The notes below the pieces were generated by a model that searched no databases, was not told the DNA's origin, and was given only the letters and a program-made list of their open reading frames with translations. A stretch of DNA of 5,241 bases, taken from the NCBI GenBank assembly GCA_003170035.1, contig PMZX01000463.1, forward strand, positions 592 to 5,832, written 5' to 3'. The translations under genes and the position numbers were made by a program. Origin of the DNA: Myxococcales bacterium. GTDB lineage: Bacteria; Myxococcota_A; Polyangia; Fen-1088. Shown piece by piece: positions 1-5,241 of the stretch (positions are counted from its first letter, which is position 1; each line of letters begins with the position of its first letter).

Positions 1-332
1 GCTACTACTATCTCTTCACCTCCTGGGACGCCTGTTGTCAGGGATTCAAGAGCACCTACAACATTCGGGTTGGTCGCTCCACCAGCGTGAATGGTGCCTT
101 CGTAGACAAGGACGGCGTCGCCCTCACTGCCGGAGGCGGAACACTCGTTGCTGCAGGGAACGGCACCACGTTTAATGGCCCAGGCGGCCAGTCGGTAATG
201 ATTGCAGGGAGCAAGGCCTACCTCGTGTACCACGCGTACGCTCCTGACTCGGTGGCTGGCGGCTCTGCCACCTTACGCATCGCCGATCTGGTGTGGGACT
301 CAAGCGGTTGGCCGGTGCCGGTGGGTCCATGA
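1..332 (+). CDS. GH43 endo-1,5-alpha-L-arabinanase, C-terminal part (5' end outside window)
   Basis: This is an open frame from the window edge (first complete codon at position 3) to a TGA at 330-332, giving 109 residues. They match the last blades of the five-bladed beta-propeller of glycoside hydrolase family 43 arabinanases. Visible family features are YYYLFTSWDACC with a vicinal Cys pair, then STYNIRVGRS, NGAFVDKDG, a GGGTL turn, GPGGQSVM, AYLVYHAYAP, and a final LRIADLVWDSSGWPV strand that closes the propeller just before the stop. Enzymes of this family hydrolyse internal alpha-1,5 links in arabinan and are normally secreted. The catalytic acids lie mostly upstream and cannot be checked, and the signal peptide is also outside the window. 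The frame lacks a credible internal start (the GTG at 87 is mid-domain), so this is a cut gene rather than a small one. The family call is firm. Exact specificity (endo-arabinanase versus another GH43 activity) is less sure. It converges on the peroxiredoxin gene, with 13 bp between the stops. Confidence 0.86.
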   Translation, partial: YYYLFTSWDACCQGFKSTYNIRVGRSTSVNGAFVDKDGVALTAGGGTLVAAGNGTTFNGPGGQSVMIAGSKAYLVYHAYAPDSVAGGSATLRIADLVWDSSGWPVPVGP

Positions 333-345
333 GCCCTTGGTGGGG

Positions 346-888
346 CTACTTCCCTGTCGCACCCAGGGCATCCAGCGCGGCCAGCACCTCGCGGCTGTGC
401 ACCGTGGGCTTCACGTCGGCAAACACGCGCGCGATCTTGCCCTGCGGATCGATGATGAAGGTGTGGCGCGCGGCCAGCTTGGCCACCACCAGGTTGTTCA
501 GCGATCCGTAGGCCGCCGCCACCTTCTTCTCGCTATCTGCCAGCAGTTTGAAGGTCAGTCCCTCCTGCGCGCAGAAGTCCTTGTGCGAATCCACGCTGTC
601 CGTACTCACCCCGAGCACGATGGCTTTGCGCTTGGTGTACTCGGGCTGATCCTTGGCGAAATTGTGCGCCTCGATGGTGCAGCCAGGGGTCTTGTCCTTG
701 GGATAGAAGTACAGGACCACCCACGCGCCGCGCAGGGCCGAGAGCTGTACCTTGCTGCCGTCGTGTGCTGGCAACGTGAAATCCGGTGCCACGCTGCCCA
801 AGGCCGGCATCTCCGTCGCTCCGGCAATCAGGGGCCAGGAAATCAGTACCATGGTGACAAAGGCCAAGATTCCTGAGGACGTGTTCAT
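346..888 (-). CDS. Secreted peroxiredoxin, BCP/PrxQ (AhpC/TSA) family
   Basis: This is a 180-residue thiol peroxidase that should reduce hydrogen peroxide or organic hydroperoxides using a peroxidatic cysteine. The thioredoxin-fold core reads APDFTLPAHDG (about residues 34-44), then WVVLYFYPKDKTPGCTIEAH, which carries the PxxxTxxC active site with the peroxidatic Cys at residue 70. VLGVSTDSVDSHKDFC follows, then FKLLADSEKKVAAAYG and TFIIDPQGKI. There is no Cys five residues after the peroxidatic one (His there). The only other Cys is residue 106, 36 residues downstream, in the position used as resolving Cys by the alpha-3 type of PrxQ. Residues 1-25 form a hydrophobic signal segment ending in AGA, so Sec export to the periplasm is likely; its n-region has no Lys or Arg, which is unusual. 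I chose the ATG at 888 because GGAG lies 6 nt upstream. An in-frame GTG at 900 would add four residues (MESP). It is related to E. coli Bcp but is an exported version. It is transcribed divergently from the large lipoprotein gene. Confidence 0.93.
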   Translation of the reverse strand: MNTSSGILAFVTMVLISWPLIAGATEMPALGSVAPDFTLPAHDGSKVQLSALRGAWVVLYFYPKDKTPGCTIEAHNFAKDQPEYTKRKAIVLGVSTDSVDSHKDFCAQEGLTFKLLADSEKKVAAAYGSLNNLVVAKLAARHTFIIDPQGKIARVFADVKPTVHSREVLAALDALGATGK

Positions 889-986
889 GGGGCTCTCCAC
901 AATTCTTCTTGGGTTGGATGTCCGCGGCGGGGCATTGGCTTCGCCTCATCGCTGCAAAGACCATCTCGGCCGTTTCTCATGGCACA
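889..986. other. Divergent intergenic region between peroxiredoxin and lipoprotein genes
   Basis: These 98 bp must hold the promoters of both divergent genes unless the large gene starts further upstream. I find no convincing -35/-10 pair in either direction. TTGGCT at 935-940 (plus) and TTGCAG (minus) resemble -35 boxes but have no matching -10 box at the right distance. In-frame TTG (909) and ATG (918) codons here could extend the large protein, but the residues encoded (909-986) do not look like a signal peptide start. Confidence 0.35.
895..898 (-). promoter_or_regulatory. Shine-Dalgarno of the peroxiredoxin gene
   Basis: On the minus strand GGAG is followed by a 6-nt spacer (AGCCCC) and ATG at 888. 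This spacing is near ideal and decides the start against the GTG at 900, which would itself overlap this site and has only an AGAAG-like stretch upstream. Confidence 0.6.
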
Positions 987-3900
987 ATGGGCCGCATGCG
1001 CACCGCCAGACTTGCTTTAACGATCACACTGGTCCTCGGCTGCGCGGGAATCCCGCGACCTCCCGCGGATCCGCGTGTGGGGCCAGTTCGCCTCGTGCAC
1101 GGCGGTGGCGGGCCCGAGGTGGATCGGCTGCTGGAGAGGCTGTACGGGCGCGAGTTCGCGCTGCCGGATCTCCGCGCGCTGGCGCAGGCGGCTGTCGCGC
1201 GATCCCCGCAGTCAGGGGTGGCGCACGAGGCAGCGGCCTACCTGGCGACTCTGGCCGACGATCCCCACGAGGCGTGGCTCCACTTCTGGCAGGCGGCGCA
1301 GGACCTGGACGACCCACTCGCCGAACTCTACCTGTGGGAGATGAACATCGATCCCACACGCGCCGAACTGGAGGCGAGCCTTGCGCTCTACGACGCCATC
1401 CGTACCGGGCACCCGCGCCCCACGGCGCGGGCCGCAGCCGCGATCTGCCAGATGCGTGCGCTCAGACGCCTGGGGAGGCTCGACGAGGCCCGGGCCCTAC
1501 TTCCTGCCATGGGGTTCATAGACCGCTGGGCGATCCTGGGTGCCTTCGACAACGAAGCCGGCAAAGGGTTTCTCACCGTGTTCCCTCCCGAGAAGAAGAT
1601 CGAGTTCGACCGCCCGGTCGACGGGCCCCTGGTCCCGCTGCGCTGGCGCGAGCTGCCGCGCATGACGGACCTTGGGGGCGTGCCCCTGGGCGGCGCGCTC
1701 TGGCCGTCCGAAGCCAGCGTGGCCTACCTGGCGACCTGGGTCCACGCCGACGCCGCCGCCGACGCGCGACTCCGGATCACGACCGGCGATGCGACGCGCG
1801 CCTGGCTCAATGGGGGCCTGGTGCTGTCGGAGGAGCGGATCGACGCCGGTGATCTGGATAATCTGGTGGTACCGGTACGGCTGCAGCCGGGCTGGAACCA
1901 GCTTCTCATCAAGTCGGCGCAGAAGAGCGGGGGGTGGTGGGTGCAGGCGCGCCTGACCGATCCTGACGGCGCCCCGCTGGCCAGCCTGTCCTATTCGGCG
2001 CAACCGCAGCCGTTCCACCAGCAGCCCGATTCACTGCAGGCCCTCGAGACGCCGCCCGAACTGGCGGCCGTGATGCCAGGAAACCGCCGGGCGTTATTGG
2101 CCGGCCGCCGGGCAGCCCGCGATGGGCATCTTCGCCGCCAGGAAAGCGAGCTGCAGTCCTTTCTGGATGCGGCGCCCGGGAATTTTTTGGCGATCTACTA
2201 CATGAGTTTCGCGTACTGGGCGAATGAGGAATCCGGCAAGGTGATCGACCTGCTCAACCGCGGGGTCGAACGCGCCGGCAACCAGGCGCCGGCGTTCCTG
2301 CGCCTGCGCGCGCGCTACTACATGCAGCGGCGCCTGTACGACAAGGCGCAGGCGGACTACCTGCAGGAGATGCAGGCCACTCATGCCTCGCGCATGGCCG
2401 AGCGCGACCTCGCCGACCTCTACGGTCAGCGCGGCTGGCGCATCGATCGATGCCGCCAGTTGGCGGAGACAGCGCGCAAGTGGCCGGACAGCGCAATCAC
2501 CGTGCGCGAGCAGGGCAGCTGCGAGATCGGGCTCGGCTATGCGGCGCGCGGAACGGCCACGCTGGAGCGAGCACTCGCTCTCGAGCCGGGCGCGGCGAAG
2601 ACCCTGGAGCGGCTCTACGATCGCGCTCTCGACGAGTCGCGCTTCAAAGACGCGCACCACTGGCTGCGCGCCTTGGTCGCGTTGGAGCCGGCCACGCCGG
2701 CGCACCTGGTGAGCGGCGCGGAGCTGTCCCGCCGCGAAGGCCGCCCGGCCGAGGCGGAGGCCTTGCTCGGAGCCGCCGCGAGCTTCAGCCCGGTGTGGCC
2801 GCGGCCACACGAGCGGCTGGGCGATCTCTTCTGGGAGCAGGGACGCAGCGCGGAGGCGCTGGTCGAGTGGAAGCTCGCGCACGAGCGCGATCCGAACAAC
2901 TCGGTGCTGGCGCAGCGGATCGAGTTTCAGGAGCCAACGCGCCTGGGATTCATCGAGCGGTACGTGCCGGGTGCCGACGCGATCGACGCGGCGCTGACCC
3001 GCAAGATCAAACCCCACCCGGGCGCGCAGGCGGTTGAACGGCTGGACGACGAGGTCACCGAGGTGAACGCGGACGGCAGCGCCAGGCGCGTGGTCACCCT
3101 GGTCGCGGAGGCTCTGACCGAGCAAGGACGCGATGCCCTGATCACGGAAAGAGTGCCGACGCTTGGCACGCTGAAGATCCTGCAAGCCTACTCGTTGTCA
3201 AAGAGCGGTGAGCGCCAGGAGGCGTCGTCCATCCGCGGCGGCACCGTGCGGTTCCGTAACCTGGAGGTTGGCTCGCGCGTGGTGCTGCAGTACGTGCACT
3301 ACGCGCCCTCCGGACACTTCTTGGAAAACCACTTCGTGACCACCTGGTACTTCCGCCTCCCATCCTGGCAGAACGAAAAGCCGCGCTGGGTTCTGGTGCT
3401 GGGAAAGGATCGCCCGTTGCGCACGGACGTCGCGGGACCGGTCAAGCTCGCGGAGACGGTGGTGGGCGACCGGCGCGTCCGTATATGGTCGTCGGAGGCT
3501 GCGCCGCCCCTGACCCCCGAGATCGCTTCGCCGCCGGTCGCCGATCTGCTGTGGCGGGTGAGCGTGAGCACCGTGCCCGACTGGGACGAGTACGTGCGCT
3601 GGGAGCGAGCCCTGCTCGTAGATGCGTTCCAGAACAGCCCCCGGCTGGAAGAGCTGGCCACGCGGCTCACCGCCGGTGCCGCCAGCCCGCGCGAGAAGCT
3701 GGACCGCCTCTTCCGCTACGTCACCAAGGAGATCCGGTACCAGCAGGATTACGAGAACACGGTCGCGGGCGTTCGGCCGCACGCCTGCCCGGTCGTGCTC
3801 GAGCGTGGATATGGTGATTGCAAGGACAAGGCGGTACTGCTGATCCACTTGGCGAAGCTGGCCGGCATCAAGCTCAAGTTCGCGATCCTCCGCACCGTCA

Positions 3901-4763
3901 CGGCGGGCAAGGTGCTGCGCGACGTCCCCAATCAGCAGTTCAACCACGCCATCGTGTACGCGCCGGTGCAGCCGGGCATTGCCCAGCCATTCTTCCTCGA
4001 CCCGACCGCGGATGGCCTGGACATGGGCAGCCTGCAGCCCGTGGACCAGGGAGCGCTCAGCCTGGTGCTGGATCCGGACTCGGGCGCCTGGGAGATGATG
4101 ACCATTCCGTACGACGCTCCTGAGCTGAGCAACACGCGCCTCGTGTTGCGGGCCGACATCAAATCGACCACCGAGGCGCGCCTGACAGGCACGCTCACGG
4201 CTCGCGGGGGAGGGGCCATGGCCTGGCGGCACACCCTGCGCAACAAGACTGCGGCCGACAAGGCCATGCAGGCGTTCGCGAGCAGGCTGTTTCCCGGCGC
4301 GACCTTGAAACGTTCTGGATGGCCGCCCGAGGAGGACACGACCAAGCCGCTCGCGATCGAGCTGGATATGGACGCTTCCCGCGCTATCCAGGCCGAGGAA
4401 GATCACTTCCGTTTCCCGCTACCCCAAATAGTGGATCTCGCCGCCGCCGTCGCGCTGGAGCAGCGCGAAACGCCGCTGCGGCTGGGCGTACCAGACGAGT
4501 GGTCCGAGTCGGTCGTGGTCACCCTGCCCGACGGCTTCGTGTTTCTGCACGTGCCCGGGGATTTCACCATCACGCACCCATGCTTCTCGGCGCAGGGCCG
4601 CTCGACTGCCGCAGGCGCCACCCGGACGTTCTCGTTCGCGTTCCGGCACACCTGCAGCGAGATCGCAGTCGACGAGTACGGCCCATTTCGCGACCGGGTG
4701 CGGGACACGGCGGCCAAGCTGCGTGAGGCGCTCACGTTCATCCAAAGAAGGCCTTCGCGATAG
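987..4763 (+). CDS. Lipoprotein with jelly-roll, TPR, DUF3857 and transglutaminase-like domains
   Basis: This gene encodes about 1258 residues; I do not recognise a named gene. The start at 987 gives MGRMRTARLALTITLVLGC, a short basic n-region, a hydrophobic core and a lipobox-like VLGC (lipidated Cys 19, Ala at +2), so an envelope-anchored lipoprotein is likely. ATG 996 is equally possible; TTG 909 and ATG 918 would bury the signal. No strong ribosome site is visible. Domains (residues from 987): alpha-helical repeats about 30-175; a jelly-roll PA14/carbohydrate-binding-like domain about 177-340 (WAILGAFDNEAGKGF, AWLNGGLVL, LQPGWNQLLIKSAQ); TPR-like helical pairs about 370-650, the last clear one around LGDLFWEQGRSAEALVEWKL; DUF3857 about 675-860; a transglutaminase-like core about 880-1010; a beta-rich tail to the TAG stop. 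The transglutaminase triad is intact: Cys 945 in GYGDCKDKAVLL, His 987 in FNHAIVY, Asp 1005 in FFLDPTAD. The active-site fold is known for transamidation or peptide cleavage; the substrate here is unknown. Two C-terminal cysteines (1199 and 1223) could form a disulfide. No frameshift or truncation is seen. Confidence 0.92.
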   Translation: MGRMRTARLALTITLVLGCAGIPRPPADPRVGPVRLVHGGGGPEVDRLLERLYGREFALPDLRALAQAAVARSPQSGVAHEAAAYLATLADDPHEAWLHFWQAAQDLDDPLAELYLWEMNIDPTRAELEASLALYDAIRTGHPRPTARAAAAICQMRALRRLGRLDEARALLPAMGFIDRWAILGAFDNEAGKGFLTVFPPEKKIEFDRPVDGPLVPLRWRELPRMTDLGGVPLGGALWPSEASVAYLATWVHADAAADARLRITTGDATRAWLNGGLVLSEERIDAGDLDNLVVPVRLQPGWNQLLIKSAQKSGGWWVQARLTDPDGAPLASLSYSAQPQPFHQQPDSLQALETPPELAAVMPGNRRALLAGRRAARDGHLRRQESELQSFLDAAPGNFLAIYYMSFAYWANEESGKVIDLLNRGVERAGNQAPAFLRLRARYYMQRRLYDKAQADYLQEMQATHASRMAERDLADLYGQRGWRIDRCRQLAETARKWPDSAITVREQGSCEIGLGYAARGTATLERALALEPGAAKTLERLYDRALDESRFKDAHHWLRALVALEPATPAHLVSGAELSRREGRPAEAEALLGAAASFSPVWPRPHERLGDLFWEQGRSAEALVEWKLAHERDPNNSVLAQRIEFQEPTRLGFIERYVPGADAIDAALTRKIKPHPGAQAVERLDDEVTEVNADGSARRVVTLVAEALTEQGRDALITERVPTLGTLKILQAYSLSKSGERQEASSIRGGTVRFRNLEVGSRVVLQYVHYAPSGHFLENHFVTTWYFRLPSWQNEKPRWVLVLGKDRPLRTDVAGPVKLAETVVGDRRVRIWSSEAAPPLTPEIASPPVADLLWRVSVSTVPDWDEYVRWERALLVDAFQNSPRLEELATRLTAGAASPREKLDRLFRYVTKEIRYQQDYENTVAGVRPHACPVVLERGYGDCKDKAVLLIHLAKLAGIKLKFAILRTVTAGKVLRDVPNQQFNHAIVYAPVQPGIAQPFFLDPTADGLDMGSLQPVDQGALSLVLDPDSGAWEMMTIPYDAPELSNTRLVLRADIKSTTEARLTGTLTARGGGAMAWRHTLRNKTAADKAMQAFASRLFPGATLKRSGWPPEEDTTKPLAIELDMDASRAIQAEEDHFRFPLPQIVDLAAAVALEQRETPLRLGVPDEWSESVVVTLPDGFVFLHVPGDFTITHPCFSAQGRSTAAGATRTFSFAFRHTCSEIAVDEYGPFRDRVRDTAAKLREALTFIQRRPSR

Positions 4764-4994
4764 CACGCACGATCGCTGCTACTGACGCGATTCGCACCCT
4801 CAACATCTCCCCTTTGACGAGCTGCCTCCGCTGGTTGAGGCTGCGCAGAGTTCGGTTGATGGAGTGGCCCCGCCTTGTGCGATGCAGGGTTGCGAAGATC
4901 TGAGCCGAAAACGAGTGAGCAGCCACTGCTTGGTATGATGTCAATCTACCTCCACGACGAGAAGACGATTCACAACCCGAATGCTGGATGCGAA
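4764..4994. other. Non-coding intergenic region with a hairpin
   Basis: This is about 230 bp between the large lipoprotein gene and the next one, with visibly lower GC than the coding DNA on either side. At 4821-4844 there is an imperfect hairpin: GCTGCCTC and GAGGCTGC pair except for one T-T mismatch, around an 8-nt loop. No T-run follows, so it is not a standard intrinsic terminator, though it may mark the transcript end or stabilise it. A shorter inverted repeat (GCGAT/ATCGC, 4757-4761 and 4772-4776) straddles the stop codon. No tRNA-like or other recognisable RNA structure is seen. Confidence 0.4.
4931..4939 (+). promoter_or_regulatory. Candidate extended -10 promoter for the downstream lipoprotein gene
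   Basis: TGGTATGAT fits the extended -10 form TG-N-TATNAT, with TATGAT matching five of six bases of the sigma-70 consensus. No -35 box is seen 16-18 bp upstream, as is tolerated for extended -10 promoters. Transcription would begin near 4946, leaving a leader of about 50 nt before the ATG at 4995. This is a single short match in a lower-GC stretch, so it is a candidate only. Confidence 0.35.
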
Positions 4995-5241
4995 ATGGGG
5001 CAGTTTCGTCGCCTCTTGTTCGCGGTGACCGCCGTGGTTTCCATCGGACTCGGATGTGCCTCGGGAAAAGAAGGTCCGCAGAACACCGCACCACAAGGGG
5101 GCACCAGCCAACCCACCGGTGGGTCCGGTGGGAATGGCCAAAGTAGCAGCAGCGCCGCCTCGGGCGGGTCGGTTGCGCAGGGTGGACAAGGCGGCTCGGT
5201 TTCCCCGGGCGGCTCTGTCTCCCCGGGTGGCTCCGTCTCCC
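4995..5241 (+). CDS. Putative lipoprotein with Gly/Ser-rich repeat linker (3' end outside window)
   Basis: The first 82 residues are visible and the frame stays open to the edge. MGQFRRLLFAVTAVVSIGLGC is a clear signal: two arginines, a hydrophobic core and a lipobox-like GLGC, with lipidated Cys at residue 21. The -3 residue is Gly and the -2 residue Leu, so the box is non-canonical, but it resembles the VLGC of the upstream gene. The mature part is low-complexity, rich in Gly, Ser, Gln, Pro and Thr, and becomes repeats of GGSVSP from residue 66. Such linkers typically tether a folded domain away from the outer membrane, and in Myxococcota they often precede an enzyme or binding domain; here that domain lies beyond the window and no function can be given. 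The start at 4995 has a weak GGA 6 nt upstream. ATGs at 4935 and 4938 are in frame but would put 19-20 polar residues ahead of the signal, and they overlap the candidate -10. Confidence 0.8.
   Translation, partial: MGQFRRLLFAVTAVVSIGLGCASGKEGPQNTAPQGGTSQPTGGSGGNGQSSSSAASGGSVAQGGQGGSVSPGGSVSPGGSVS
5190..5241 (+). repeat. 18-bp in-frame tandem repeat encoding GGSVSP
   Basis: Units lie at 5190-5207, 5208-5225 and 5226-5241 (the last cut by the window edge). They differ only at wobble positions (GGC/GGT, TCG/TCT/TCC, GTT/GTC), and each junction forms CCCGGG or CCCGGGT. A degenerate relative (GGSVAQ, 5163-5180) and a GGQ triplet (5181-5189) precede them. The unit is a multiple of three, so copy number changes would keep the frame and alter only linker length. 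The total number of copies cannot be seen. Confidence 0.85.

Noticed and set aside
157..210. GPGG instead of GPGH in the GH43 arabinanase as a lost metal-binding histidine
   Set aside because: From memory both GPGH and GPGG versions occur in functional GH43 arabinanases, so this is probably subgroup variation and not a defect.
332..347. Short inverted repeat (AGCCC/GGGCT, 6-nt loop) between the convergent stop codons, as a bidirectional terminator
   Set aside because: The stem is only 5 bp and no T-run follows in either direction.
980..998. TGGCAC resembling the -24 box of a sigma-54 promoter
   Set aside because: The -12 GC does not fall at the required distance, and the site would overlap the likely start codons.
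752..1852. Plus-strand open frame of 366 codons overlapping both the peroxiredoxin and the large gene
   Set aside because: The translation is low-complexity Arg/Gly/Pro/Ala and it runs across the peroxiredoxin 5' end and the lipoprotein signal region; it is a frame shadow.
2094..4406. Long minus-strand open frames (2094-3185, 363 codons; 3198-4406, 402 codons) inside the large lipoprotein gene
   Set aside because: They are antisense to a gene with clear domains and an intact catalytic triad. Their translations are rich in Arg, Ala, Gly and His with no recognisable domain, as expected from GC-rich third positions.
4786..4938. Plus-strand stop-free frame of 50 codons in the intergenic region (contains DELPPLVEAAQSSVDG)
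   Set aside because: It looks somewhat protein-like but has no start codon with a ribosome site early in the frame and no recognisable match; it could be a gene remnant but cannot be supported.
4738..5094. Minus-strand open frame of 118 codons across the intergenic region
   Set aside because: It is Arg/Ser-rich with no recognised domain and overlaps both the end of the large gene and the signal peptide of the next lipoprotein, which is the far better reading.

Overview
The window looks like a chromosomal piece from a GC-rich Gram-negative bacterium, most likely a member of the Myxococcota (Polyangiales-like). That is an inference from three things: strong GC3 bias; a lipoprotein with a Gly-Gly-Ser tandem repeat, a style common in that group; and a very large lipid-anchored TPR/DUF3857/transglutaminase protein. 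No RNA gene, CRISPR array, insertion sequence, integrase or phage gene is visible.

Layout, left to right. (1) Positions 1-332 hold the C-terminal 109 residues of a family 43 glycoside hydrolase of the endo-1,5-alpha-L-arabinanase type, cut by the window edge. (2) Converging on it after only 13 bp is a minus-strand gene (346-888) for a secreted BCP/PrxQ-type peroxiredoxin. (3) After a 98-bp divergent intergenic stretch, one plus-strand gene (987-4763) fills most of the window. It encodes a predicted lipoprotein of about 1258 residues with N-terminal helical repeats, a jelly-roll (PA14/carbohydrate-binding-like) domain, a TPR array, a DUF3857 domain, a transglutaminase-like domain with an intact Cys-His-Asp triad, and a C-terminal beta-rich region. 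(4) A non-coding stretch of about 230 bp with visibly lower GC follows, containing a hairpin and a plausible extended -10 promoter. (5) The window ends inside a second lipoprotein gene (4995 to the edge), whose mature N-terminus is a Gly/Ser-rich linker that breaks into an 18-bp tandem repeat encoding GGSVSP.

The genes do not form an operon: strands are +, -, +, +, and the gaps fit separate transcription units. The common thread is the cell envelope or exterior. The peroxiredoxin has a signal peptide, the two last genes have lipoprotein signals, and the arabinanase would be expected outside the cytoplasm. A joint pathway cannot be claimed from the sequence. I see no clear case for an undescribed system. 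The points most worth a second look are the domain architecture and extra cysteine of the transglutaminase-like lipoprotein, the cysteine spacing in the peroxiredoxin, and the repeat tract at the right edge.
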